NCBI GenBank assembly: GCA_033439795.1
Contig: JAUTDP010000001.1
Coordinates: 3,782,001 to 3,846,000 of the forward strand
Length of the DNA: 64,000 nucleotides
DNA from: Sordaria brevicollis
Taxonomy: Eukaryota > Ascomycota > Sordariomycetes > Sordariales > Sordariaceae
Direction of reading: 5' to 3'
Shown here: piece by piece, positions 24,280-37,700 of the stretch
Layout of the letters: each line of letters begins with the position of its first letter
Numbering within the stretch: the stretch's first letter is position 1
Made by a program: the position numbers and the translations under genes
The notes under the pieces: model-generated
What the model saw: the letters and a program-made list of their open reading frames with translations, nothing else
Database searches by the model: none
What the model was told of the DNA's origin: nothing

Positions 24280-26560
24280 CCTTACGAACGAAATTGGTAC
24301 TAGTAAAACGCTTATTTATAGAATTACTATTTTAATAAAATTCTATCGAATTTATAGAGTTAAATAAGCGGGTTAATCTTTTAAAATTTATTCGTATATT
24401 ATTATTATACTGCCCGGTTTAATTATATAGATTTTTAATAAATTATATAATATATTTAGCGAATTTAATTTTTAAGTTTAATATAGATTTTTTAGGGATA
24501 TTTCCTAAAATGACCCCCGCTAGCGTATTATATTTATTTAAGAAGTTTTCGACGAAAAAATAGCAGAGTAAATAAAGAATTCAGATAAATTATTTACGGT
24601 AATTAATATTATAATTGTTTCGTATTTTACGATTTATATAAAGTGGATTAAAAAGGTAGAAGTTAATATAGAGTATAAATTTAAATTATTTATAATAAAT
24701 AAATATATTTTTAAAAATAAAAATAAGGGTATGAACGCCCTTTTTAAGCGTAAACCCCGCCTTAACTTTATAAATAGCGACGATTTAAAAAATAAGACTA
24801 TCTTTTATAAAATTAAATTACGTATAACGATATAAAAGAACCCGATATTCAGTATTAAAATTATCGACGAAATTTAGTTTTTAAAGAATAGAAATACGAT
24901 TATTTAGCGGGCGATTCGGCGTTTACCTAGTTAGAAACGATTATTTTACTTTATTATTCTTATATTAAATCGGATCGGCGATATTTGGGTATTTATTATT
25001 ATAATTTAAGAAGAATCGGATTTAGGGAAATATTTTAAATTATTATTTAGCCCTAATTACAACCCGGTATTAATATTCGTTTAAGATTTTATAATATCCT
25101 ACGAGAAAGATTACCTTAATTATATTATAAGTAATAATATATTTAATTCCGTTAGAGAAAAATTAAAGGAAATTAAATAAAATTAGGGATATTATTAATA
25201 GGTATTATATCCCAACTTTTAAAATAATATTAATAACGAGGGTAAAATAGTTAGCGCGTATATAATTATTATTTTAAATTATACGTAAATTTTAATAATT
25301 AATAGGGGTATAAATACCCTTCTTATTTTTTTAAATAGGACGATTATATTTCCGTCCTCCGAAATTTTATTTATATAAATCCGCTAAATATATTTAAAGT
25401 ATAAGCAACGGAGGGTAAAATTTATAAAAATAATTAATAATTTCCTTCGGAATATATTTATAAATTTATTAAATTATAAAGTAGAAGCGACGTTTATTAT
25501 TAAAAAGAATAAAAAATAAATTGTATTTAACCTTAGCGTTATTCGTTTATTATAATTATTATTATATAACGTATACGTATATAAATTATTACTTTATAAA
25601 AACCCAGTAACCGTATAAATTTTAATATAAGTGGTTAATTTTATTTACGGACTTATTAGCGATTAAAGCTTCGAATATAACGGGAATAAAATTAATAACG
25701 AAAACGAATTTAACGAAGACGATTAAACGTCCGGACTTTATTTATTAAAGGTTAAACCGTTAATACGCTAAAGTATTATTAAAGTAACGTAGAAATAAGG
25801 AAATAATCCTATAATTAGCGTAGAAATTATTAATATTTTAATCGATTTTAATTATAATTAAGGATTATTATATATATTTGAAAATTTAATATACAATATT
25901 AATTTCCTCCTTTTAATTAATTGGATGGAGATAGTATATTAAGCGTTAATAGAATCTCCTTTATTTGTATAAATTATACGAAAATATATTAAAATATATA
26001 TTAAATATAGGAGAATTTTAGTAATTATTAATATATTATAAATATAAATATAAATTTATCCTTACCTTTACTCTTATAAAAATGAAGTTTATTATAAATA
26101 TTTTATCCTTATTTTTATTTTTATAAAAGTGAAGTTTATTACGAATATTTCCTTTAGATTTTTTATTTTTATAAAAATAAAGGCTATTAAATCTTTACCG
26201 ACGTTAATATCGTAATAAAATTATAATTATTATCCTCCGTAAGGTCGGTTTAAACGTCGTAATAATTTATTCGGGTTAAATACCGATTTAACGTATAATA
26301 ATTATTAATTAATAGAATAATCGCGATTCGGATATTAATATTCTAATCTTTAATTCGAACGTTTATATAGCTGGTTTAAACCTATACTACGTATATAACG
26401 TAAATATCGGTTTTAATTACATTTAGAATTAGAATACGATATTTTAATATATAGGGCGTTTATACCGTATTAATTAAAAGTTTTAAATCGAATAGTATTT
26501 ACTAATTATTAAGGCTATTATTTCGGATTAAATAGAAGAAAGAACGTTACGTAAAATAAA
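24280..26560 (+). pseudogene. RIP-killed SNF2-family ATPase/helicase
   Basis: Ordered SNF2 motifs are visible despite heavy RIP. Motif I reads LTNEIGTSKT at 24280-24309 (family: L-A-D-E-M-G-x-G-K-T). Motif Ia (IIIILPGLI, then IFN) starts at 24398. Motif II (IIDEI, stop, FLKNRN) is at 24860-24892, followed by the RAIRRLP segment. A motif III region (ILNRIGDIW) follows near 24965-24992. The second lobe appears at about 26340-26545: a motif V region with GLNL, then GRLYRI where the family has R-x-x-R-x-G-Q, and an IEER box near 26530. Stops sit where Gln or Trp codons are expected. Motif I is in a different frame from Ia and II, so indels or introns intervene. SNF2 proteins remodel chromatin or act in repair. 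A copy this RIP-mutated must have belonged to a repeated family. Placement in the Rad5/Rad16-like branch is a guess. Confidence 0.72.
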
Positions 26561-27804
26561 TTATATTTACCCTTTATAAAATTTACGCCCGTAAATAAAT
26601 TAATATTTTACGTAGTAGATTTATAAATTAATAATAAACTTTAATTTAGAAAAGTAATTCCCCGTTAAAGTAAAGGATAATATTAGGATTATTATTAATT
26701 ATAAAATTATAAAATATATTTTATTATATAATTTTAATTAATTTTTATAGGTAATAAATCTTCTTAAAAAGATTACTAATTTCTATTCTATTTATACGAT
26801 ATTTATCGGCGATTATTATTCGATAATTGTAGAGGCTTTTATATATTGAATTAAAATTAGGATATTTATTAATTAAGATTTCTTTAATAATATAATAATC
26901 TTAACCGGTCCGCGGATTACTAATTTATATATAAGAAGGGATAATCTAATATACCGATTTATTTTCAACGAGGTAATTTAATTTATTTATAATATTTTAG
27001 GGGATATTTCTTTTATTTAAAATAAAATACTTTTTATCGAACGCTTCGTTATTTACCTTATTAGAAATTCGAAAACCGAAGAAATAAAGCGTATTAAACG
27101 GGCGAATAAATTAATCCGTATTTATAATTAATTTATTAATATATTAATAAAGGGGCGTAAAATTAAAGTTAAAATATTGGAGGAGGCGTTAAAGGACGTT
27201 ATAAATCGGCGTAAACCGAAGGGAGGATTTACCCTATATACCCGTAAAGAAAAATATAAATACAAAAGTAAAGTATACGTATATTCGTTTAAATTTAAAA
27301 TAGATACCCCGTTTAAGGGCTATATTCGGAAGTAATTTAGGGTAGATATAAGTAATAGAAATATTACTAAGTAAATTAAACGGGTTCCTTTAATTTTATT
27401 TTTACGAAAGTAAAAAGTAAAATATTTACTTTCGTAAAAGTGAAATTTATTGAATAAATATTAATAGTTTGAATAATAACGTAAACGATATTATTATACC
27501 CCTACGTATCCTTACTTATAGGGATACCCCCCTATAAACCTTAGAATATTCCGATATTAATGCTATTATAAATACGTTTATTAATGGCGTTATTAAGTGA
27601 ATTGAATTCCGTTAATTTTATTTCTATAAAAGTAAAAATTTCCTACTTTTATAAAAGCGAAGGTCGTTAAATTATTATTAATACTTTAGGTAGTAATATG
27701 AATAATATTCCGGTTAATTTTAATTCCTATATAATCGATATATTCGAATTATTTAACGAGGGAATTAAAAGGGACGGCGATTTTATAGCCGTAGGATTAT
27801 TAAT

Positions 27805-28165
27805 TAATATAATATTTAATATTAGAAACGTTATTAATAATAATAAATTGGTTAAAATAATCGACTAATTTATTTATAAATTTAATAGCGAAGGCGGTAA
27901 TATTTAAATATTAAACGTTATTATTAGTAATAAACCGGCTAAAACGACCGACTAACTTGTTTATAAGCCTAGTAACGAGGGCGGCGATATTTAAATGCTA
28001 AATATTATTATTAATAATAAGCCGGCTAAAACGACCGATTAATTTATTTATAAATTTAATAGCGAGGACGGCGATATTTAAATACTAAATATTATTACTA
28101 GCGATAAGCTGGCTAAAATAACCGATTAACCTATTTATAAGCTTAATAGCGAAGTCGAATTTCGA
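27805..28165 (+). repeat. 87-bp (29-codon) tandem repeat, about four copies
   Basis: Units start with GGYTAAAAYRAYCGAYTAA at 27850, 27937, 28024 and 28111, exactly 87 bp apart, with a partial copy before the first. The length is a multiple of three, and the frame reads as a repeated peptide with stops only at codons consistent with RIP of CAA/CAG. It is therefore probably the tandem-repeat tail of a protein encoded downstream of the SNF2 ATPase on the same strand. Copies differ mainly by transitions. Confidence 0.85.
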
Positions 28166-28818
28166 ATTATAAATAAATATATTGAATAAGGCGACGATAT
28201 TAGTAAACCGCTTTTTTCTAAAAATATTCTTAACTTCGTTTCTTAATTTCTATCCCGGGAGACGTAAAATAGCGGAACTAATCCTATACCGGACGATATA
28301 ACCGTTTAATTAATTTAATATTCGTTAATTTTTAATAAGGCTAATTATAATAATTTTATTTGAAGCGGAGCTTCAACATTGAGAAGTGTTGAAAAACACG
28401 GAGCAAAGCGTTGAGCGTAGCTTCTTCTATAATACGGTGACCCCCCTGCAATAATCCCTGTAAATCTTCCCGAGGTTTACCCGTCTACCCGAGGCCACAA
28501 TCCCTGTCGAAAAAAAATTCTCGAGTTGGAATTGGCTGGAATAAACCTTTGCTAAGGCGCTAAGGATTGGACGAGGCTTGGCATTCCAAAGTGGGTCCGA
28601 TCAAGACAAAGTGGGTACCAAAATGATAACTAAGCTGAGACAAGTACAATGGTACCACTCACGTGACCGTACCTTGCCTGCCGGCCGAGAAAAACGGCTT
28701 TGAAAAAAAAAACCGACGGATGGAATTTGGAAGGAAAATTTTCGAAAAATTTCGCTAAGTCCCCAACCTTCTCGCCTACCCGGCACTTTAAAAAAATCGA
28801 AATAAATTTCGCCGCCCG

Positions 28819-28836
28819 GGGGGGGGGGGGGGGGGG
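28819..28836 (+). repeat. Poly-G tract (~18 bases)
   Basis: An uninterrupted G-run in the low-RIP island, directly before TGGAGGGGGCGG. It could form a G-quadruplex or cause polymerase slippage, and its length in an assembly is unreliable. Confidence 0.9.
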
Positions 28837-28860
28837 TGGAGGGGGCGGAGTGGTAGTGAA

Positions 28861-28861
28861 T

Positions 28862-28922
<61 letters not shown>
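28861..28922 (+). repeat. (AAT)n microsatellite, about 20 units
   Basis: A perfect trinucleotide run following TTAT and ending at AATAGAAG. Apparent coding frames across it (poly-Asn or poly-Tyr) are artefacts of the repeat. Confidence 0.95.
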
Positions 28923-29058
28923 GAAGAAAAAAGGTATTAAAGATATAAGAAAAAAATAGAGGAAGTAAATGTTAAGCTCCGCTTCAAGTAAATTTCTGCC
29001 CACCTGTATAAAATTTGCCGAAGGCAAATTTTGCGGGGGTACGGGGGCGGCAGCCCTC

Positions 29059-32000
29059 GTTAAAATTATTTAACGTTTTTATATAACGATATAATATTTA
29101 AAGGAAGAATAATAGATTAGCGAAGGTTCGATATAAGATATTCGTATAACCGGTTGGGAAGGGGTATTCGATATCGCTGCGTACCTTAAAATATATATAA
29201 GTATTTAGCGCTAATTCGTCTTTACGCGTATTATCGATATAATGAATAATAGCCCAAAATTTTATATATAATTAGAAGAGTATATTTAGGCCTTAAATTA
29301 TAAATATACCGATATAATATATAAATAAAACGGGGAGGACGTAAGTAATATACCCTATTATTATATTAAAATTATATTAATATTTAATAAACGCTTCGTA
29401 GTGATTCGATTGCATTACTTTTAAATTACGGTTATAGGAAGGCGCGTCGTATAGATAAAATTCGTATAATATATAATTTTTTTACTTCATTTTATTAATT
29501 ATTTTAAGTAAGATAGTTTATAGTAAATAGGTAGTAAGGGATTTCCTAATATTTTAGTAGAAGATTTATAAATTAGGGCTAATAAACGAGCAATAGATCG
29601 TAAGTATTTTTAATAATTATTATTATAGTTAATAAATATTTAATTTATTATACGTTAATTAATTTTTAATTATAAATTTTATTAATTATTATAGATATAT
29701 TATTCGGCGAATTAGTTACTATTCCGCTATTCGTCCTAATATTCTATTTATCCGGGTATATTAATATATTTAATTCGTTCGTTTAATAATTAAACTCTTA
29801 TTCGAAGCGTTAATTGGCCTATAATAAATATTAGATTAAGAATTATATAAATGTAATTAAGTAAATTACTTTTCGAGGAATATATTACACTCTAATTAAT
29901 AATTAATTATAAAATAATAGAAGCGGTAAAGCGGACGAATTTTATTCGGTAAATTTAGCGCCGGTATTATAAATTAATAATTAGGTATTAAATATATTTT
30001 AATTTAATATATTTACGCATTTACGTAGAATTTCCGTTTAATATTTATTTTTAACGCCCTATATAGCGTCCTACGTAAATATTATTATTTCGATAAAAAA
30101 AGTCCCTAATATATAATTTACTATTAAATTAATATAGAAAATATATTTTAAAAGGATAATTAATAATATTAAAATATATAATAAAGTTCGTAAATTATAT
30201 AGTCTAATAGAAAATTTAAAAAATAAAACGAAATCGCTTTACCTCCGATTTTATTTCCTAAGACCTCCCTCCTTCCTAATTTTAATTTATTCTTTATATT
30301 CTTTACCCCTTATTATTTTTTACGCTTTTAAATACAATTTACGGTTATTAATTATTATTATATTTTTTCGCATTTAATTATTAAAATATTTTATTTAACC
30401 TTTTATATATTATATTAATAAATATTTTCAATTTTTATAACGTATTACGAATAGCCTTTAAGTTTTTAATTTATTATTTATTTTATAAATAAATTTTATT
30501 TTCTACCTTCTATTATTTACGCTTTTAAATATAATTTACGGATATTAATTTATTACTTCGTATTACTATTTAATTATTAAAATACTTTATTTAACTTTTC
30601 GCTAATTATATTACGGATATTTCGGTATTTTTAGCGTATTATAAACGACCCCTAAACCTTTAATTTATTATTCGTATTATAAATAGGCCTATAAAGCGGA
30701 ATAGTAAATATATTATTATAAAAAATACTTTTAAGGATAATAATGCGGATACCGTTATTTTTAATATATAAATATCCTATTATTTACGTTTAATAAATTC
30801 GTTTATTTTATACTTTTAATAACCGAACGATTCTAATAATTATTAATTTTATAAGAATATTAAATTTAATAAAAGTTAGAGTTTAATTTATAAGGATATT
30901 AAATTTAATAATCGGAATAGTAAATTAGAAGCGTACTTTATTATTTAGCGATTATATAAAAAGAAGAAAATAAAAATAATATATAGTAAAGAATTACCCG
31001 CGGGTAGCGCCGGGATTCGAAATTTACATCCTTTTCCGAATTATAACGTACTAATTAATAACGAGAAACGCTTTAAAAAGGGAGATAATTAGGCTAATAA
31101 AATAAATAATATTTAATTCGTTTTAGTAATTATATTAATATTTTAAAGATAAAGAGATTTACTCCCGTTTTTTAATAATTTAAATTATTTTCCTTTTTAT
31201 TATAATATAAAAGGGAATTTACCCCTTAAAATCTTTAGTATTCGGATTCCTATTAAATGCGTATAAATCGTTTACGAAATTCGCCTCCTATAAGTAAAAC
31301 CCGGCTCCGATATAAAGGTTCTATATTATTTAATTTTGGGGCTTTTCGACTTTTAGATATTAAAAACGAATAACCCTAATTAATTCTATTAATTTATCGT
31401 TTTAATAATTTAATCTTTATTAAAACGGCCGTAAAATTACTATTTATAATTATAAATATATTTCGAAATTAAGGCATTTAACCTCTTCTACGTTAATATA
31501 CTATTTATATAACCGGCTTCGATTAAATTACGCCCCGCTATTTAAATTCTTTTATAAGAAAATTAAATAGGATACGTAATTAATTATACGCCGAATATTA
31601 TATTACATATATTTAGGTTTTTATTATACGAAGCCTTTATTACCTAACCTTCGTTTATTAAATAAATAATATAATTTAAAATTGAAATTAATTATATAAA
31701 TAGCGAAAAAGTAAAATAAAAGGAATTAATAATTTAATTTAATAATTATTTAAAATACCCCGCCGTAAAATTATTCGAAAAATTACCGCCCAAAAAGGTT
31801 ATAATATAAGGCGAAAAGTAATTATATTTTAAATAAATATTTCAAACCCCCCTTTTTAATTAGGAAAAGCGTATCCCGCTTTCTATTTCCGGTAATTTAA
31901 TTCTATAAGAATTATAATATCCGCCGGACTAATATAAAAGAAAGGGAAATAATACGGAAGTAATAAATATATTTCGCTTCCTATTTACCCTTTTACTTTA

Positions 32001-34699
32001 ATTTATATTAAATAACGGAGAAGGTAAATCCTCCTTTATAAATAAAATACCGCGCGTATATTAATATTTATAATATAATACCTATATATTATAGGGATAC
32101 ATTATCGGAATCCGCTCGTAAAATACAAATTTTAATTATATTAAATAATATTAATTAAAAGATTTACTATTTAGAGAATACGTAGCGCAACGCACCAATT
32201 AATAATTTAAATAAATTAAAGCGTTAATTTAAATATATAAAGGCTAGGATTAACGCTATAAAAGTACTTATTTATTCTATTAATATATATTTCGAAATAT
32301 TATACTTAAGGATTAATAAAAATACCCCTATATATTATACGGAAGCGCTTTATAACGTAGCGTATATTTTCGAAGCTAAATTAGACGTAGGAATTCTTAT
32401 TATACGGGCGGAAGTTAAAATAATCTTTAATTAATATATTAAACCGGGGGCGGGGATTTTAGAAAAGGGTAAAAAGATATTTAACCTTTTAAATATAATA
32501 TAAGATAATAATTAGAAAATTAAAAACGTATTTTTTACATTTATTATAATATTTTATATTTAATAATAAAAGGGTAACCGACGAATAACCTTCGTTTATA
32601 CATAAGCGGGAATTGTAATTGGACTTCGTTTTTAAAAGAATAGAAATTTAATATATTTATTTTATTTATATAAGAGCGAAACTTAGAATTTTAATATATT
32701 AATTTACTCCTATATAAATAATATATATTTTATTTATATAAAAGCGAAATTTAAAATTCTAATATATATTTTACTCCTATATAAATAAAATTTAAATAAA
32801 CTATCATATACCCGCGTTAAAACGAATATTAATAAATCGAATAATATTAATATATAATCTAATTTAAAAACGTTTAATTAAAATAAATAGGTATTGCCCT
32901 ATAGAGCGGTATTAAACGAAATAGGATACGGATATAAAGGTTACGAATTAGGATAGGGGTAAAAAATAAATAGGTATAATTTAAATATTCTTTATTAAAT
33001 ATTATCTATTTAATATTTCTATTACTAAAGAAATAATAAATTATTTACGGCGGTAATTAAAATATATATAATTATATAAACTAATATATATTATTAAGCT
33101 AATTTATTATCGTTTTTAAAATCGGAAATACCGAATATAATATTAATAATTAGAAGGTTATTATTTTTAAATTTAAAAAGACCAAAATACTCTTAATCTT
33201 CCCCGTATTCCGGTTTTATTTCTTTATTATTAAAGCGGTCTAATACGCCTATATATAGTACGTATATACTATCCTACTATAAATTAAACGTATTAAAATC
33301 GGTAGGGTTAGAAACTCTTTAACGCTATATTATAAATCCGTTAATATAAATTTTATATATATAATTAACGATATTTTCATCGACCAATAGGTTATTATAT
33401 TTACCCCCGTTAAATTACCTAAATTCTAATTCAATTACCCAATAAATAATTACAATTAATAAACTAATTGCCGATATTTTTATAAAAATAAACTTAATAT
33501 CGTAAATCGAATTTTTATAATATTTAATATCGAAGGTAAAGGATCGGTTAATATATTCCAATATTAAATCAATTTCTTTCTATTCGCTACCGGTTATAAT
33601 ATATTATATTAATTTAAATTATAAAATAATTTAAAATAAATTAAAGTTAATAATTTTTAGACGTAATAATTATAAAAAGTAAAGTATTTTTAATCTATAA
33701 TTAATATTCTTTCTACTATAAAAGAAGAAGGGTAGGAAATTAATTATTTATCGGAAAATACTATAATTTCCGATTTTAATAGCGCGGGTTAAAATAATAA
33801 GGATACGGATAGCGTAGAAATATTAATAAATATTACAAAATTATATATTAATACTATTACTATTATTAAAATATTTATTAATATACGCTTTTAAAGTAAA
33901 GACTTCGGTATATATATCGTCGAATTGGGTAATGAAGTAATATAAACTATATATACGAAAACTTTCTATAATAATAATTCCAATAATTTCTTTATTTAAA
34001 TAAATTAGATCGAAGAATTTACTATTAATTAAATTGCGTATAAAAAAGGCGAATATCCTAAAATTAAATATATTATAAAAGAATTTTAAAATATAATAAA
34101 ATTTAATTTTATATTATTTAACGTATTTAACCCTATTAAGGCCGAATATATTTTATTCAATAAAGGGCTAAAAATATTAAAAAATGAGGTTAATAAAATT
34201 AAATTTAATATAGAAGAAAGTTAATATTAATATTATTTATTATTTTCGGTCGTAAACGGAATATATTTCGGATTAAGTAAATATAATTTTATAAATAAAC
34301 GAAATCGTTTTTTAATCGCCGTAAATTAGGAATAGCTAATTATTAAATTACTCTTAACGTATACCGAATAAATTAAAGAATAATTTATTATATAAACGAT
34401 AAACATTAATTAAATCCCCTTTATTTTCGTTAATAATAGGCGTTTATAAGATATAACTTTTAATTATTTTATAACGCCGTACTTTAAAGAAAATATAATC
34501 GGAAAGATTACTATATTAATAAATTATAAGAAATAAGGACTATAGCGTTTCGAACATAAACGAATTAATAGCGGCGTAAAACGTAAATAAAGTTAAAATA
34601 AATAAAGGAATAATCCAATTTATTTAAAATAAAATATAAGGGCGAAATTAATTAAAAAGAAATAGGCCTTTTATATCCGGGCTATTAATAAATAAATAT
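29059..34699. repeat. RIP-saturated DNA, unassigned; host of the MULE insertion
   Basis: Decayed coding-like stretches can be read on the + strand near 31230-31670 and 33200-34650, but none matches a family I know. A palindrome cluster like those at 21.6-27.7 kb occurs at about 32640-32800, suggesting some shared origin. The MULE transposon inserted at its right end, so sequence from 38289 onward should continue it. Confidence 0.55.
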
Positions 34700-34707
34700 A
34701 TTATAAA

Positions 34708-37700
34708 GAGAAACTCTATCTATACGTGCCAAAAACTCTATCTATATATATCTCCACTTTTTTCTCCTATATAAAACCCTAACCTTAGCACCTCTATAAC
34801 ATTTCGTACGTAACCGCAACAATTTAGTACGTACCGCGGCCGCCAAGCTCCCAAATTTCAACCTATTATACATTTAGACCCGTATAGTCGTATTACATTA
34901 GCTACCCTATTTTTAGCGCCTAAACTAACTTAAATTAACTAATTTAATTTAACGTTTTTTATACTATAATTATATTACTTCCTATACTAAACTACTATTA
35001 TATTTATTACTACCCTAATATAATTAATCCACTATATCGCGTATTATTAAATATTATTATTAAAATAACGGCGCTAATATTTATCGATAATAAATAACCA
35101 TTTATTATTTTTTTTAATATATTTACTAATTAATCGTAATATAAATAATAGATATAGCGTCCTAATAATCCTCCGTTAATTACAATTATACGGGTAGTAT
35201 AAGTAGCGCGCCCGCTTATATACCCAATAACTTCATCGACCCGCAATTCCTCCTTACCCTAATCGAACTTAATATTAACAATTTTAATACTAGCGATCCC
35301 AATACCAACGAGCCTACTTCTACGCAATTAACCGATATTAATATTTATAACGGTAGCGATTTTAATACTAATAGCGTTTATAATAACCGTTACAAAGTCT
35401 TTATAATTTAATATAATATTATTAATAAACTTATTATTATAGTAATAACGTAGGGTAAAAAGTTCGGTTATTAAATTAAGAAGAATCGTTCGATTAATAA
35501 AATTATTAATTTTGGGTATAATAGAATCGATTTTATTTACTCAATTAATAAAATCCGATTATTAAATATTAAAAATCGTAATATATTAATATATAAATAT
35601 AATTATCTTTAGAGAGGGGTCGCTAAGGTATATAAATATAACGATAAATACTAGACTTTTACTATCCGTGATAGATATAATAAATATACTTATCCACCTA
35701 ATAAAATAATATAAATTTATAGGGTTTTCGAATTAAAATATAAAATATTTATTATAAATTACTTAAATCGACCCGATATTAGGAACCGCTAAATCGTAGA
35801 GGAATTGCGTAAAAACTTCCTAGAATTTTATTTTATAATTAAATAACTTAAAAACCTTCGTTATACTTTTAAAAAATAAATTAAATTAGGGTATAACCCG
35901 TTCCAATTAATAATACAATTATTTAAAGAGAAGTAAATTTACTTTAAGGTTAATTAAATAAATCTTACTAAAATTAAATTAATTATACTATTTTAGAGTA
36001 ATTTATAGGGAAAAGAAATATAGCGCAAATACCCGTACGTATAAATATATAATAATATATATAAAATAAATAATAAAAATCTTACTTTCTTTTAAATTAT
36101 TAGAATAATAAATATTAACTACGTATTTAATTATAAATTTAGCCTAATTAATAACAAATAATAAGAAGGTTTTAATTAATTAATAAATAAAGTTAATAAG
36201 CGTCGTATTATTATTAGTACTAATAAACCGGGTATAATTATTATAAATTTCGATCTAATTATAAAAGCGGCCGTCGAACGAATATACCTATTAATAAAAC
36301 TATAATTATATATTTTCTATATTAATAAAAACGTAATATTAAATATTAAGCGTAAATAGGATAAAAAGGTCGCTAAATAAATTAATTATATTTATACCGC
36401 TATAATTATTATATAAATCTAATAAAAAATCTCGGATTCAATATAATTAATATTACTTAATAACCCTATTACTTTCGATAAATTTAACGAAGAGGATTAC
36501 AAGGTTATTACCTATATAAATAAATTAGTAAATAATATAACGCAATTAAGAATTCTATTTAATACTATAGAATATTTATATAGAAATCTTTATAATTTTT
36601 AGAAATATATTTATTACGCGCATACTCTAAATAAATTTAATATTATTTAAGAGAAATTCGAGACTTTTTTTAAATAATAAACCGAAATTATTACGTATTT
36701 AAAATAAATATATTTATTAATTAAAGAGTAATAGGCTATTTATTACGTTAATAAGAGGCTTAATTTTAACCACCGCACTACATCCCTTATCGAGTCGGTA
36801 AATCGAAATTTAAAGAATTTTATTATTAATAATAATTATATATTAATTCCTACCTTATTTAACTTTCTTAATTATATTTAACCCTATATAATATATAATT
36901 AATTAACCATCCTCCAATACGTAGGCAATAATTTAATTATTACGGCCATTACTTAGAATTTTAACTTACTTCGTATAATAAAACGCCGAATCGACGAATA
37001 TAATAAAAATGAATTAAAATTTATATAATATTAATATTTTAAAAAGTAGTAATTAAAAAAGGCCCCGCATTAAATATACTAACGTACGTTCGAATTAGTC
37101 ATAATTTAATATCGTATCGTAAGGGGTATTATCGTAATAACTAAAAATCCTAACCCCGTTAAATTTAAATTATATACGGGCAAATTTATTAAATAATTTA
37201 ACTTACTATATTCGTATTTATTATACCTTAGCCTTATTACCCGGCCCCTATTATTAAAATTGGATAAATTAAATTTTTATCCCTATTAATAACTTTCTAA
37301 GAATTTTAATAACGAGGATAAATATTTTAAATATTATAATTTTAATTACGTAAAGAATTTATATAGTAAATTACGTAATAATTAGCCCTTTACTCGCGAA
37401 CTTTATACGCCCTAATTTACTACACTAATTAATATTTAAATTCCAACTCTTTAATTAACTACGCTAATTAATACGTAAATACCTCCTCTTTCTATTATAC
37501 TAATTATTATATTACAATTTCGAAGAAAGCTTCCCCTTTAACCGATTCGTAGAAGGCTTTAACCTACCCAAGGCCGTACCCTTATACAAAATTAGAACCT
37601 TATTACTTCGACGCGTATAATATTATTTATTTAGCGTAATATATTTATATAGGAGGGCATTAATTTAAAAGTAAATAATATAGCCAATTACTTTTAACTT

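Larger units (their letters stand above)
28360..28987. mobile_element. Low-RIP insertion with inverted ends inside RIP DNA
   Basis: The left end TTGAAGCGGAGCTT (28360-28373) is the reverse complement of the right end AAGCTCCGCTTCAA (28974-28987). Between them, CA and TG occur at normal frequency while both flanks are RIP-saturated. It includes a poly-G tract of about 18 bases, an AAT microsatellite, and no convincing gene. No clear target duplication is seen. Normal-looking sequence continues to about 29058 (including the hairpin AAATTTGCCGAAGGCAAATT), so the inserted segment may be longer than the inverted ends. It probably arrived after the surrounding repeat was mutated. Confidence 0.55.

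Noticed and set aside
28700..29027. Open frames rich in poly-Gly, poly-Asn or poly-Tyr
   Set aside because: They are translations of the poly-G tract and the AAT microsatellite, not genes.
30970..31070. tRNA-like patch (GGGATTCGAA) on the minus strand, possible tRNA-derived SINE
   Set aside because: Only a T-loop-like sequence is present. No acceptor or anticodon stem pairs, and a box A is not evident, so I do not call a tRNA or SINE.
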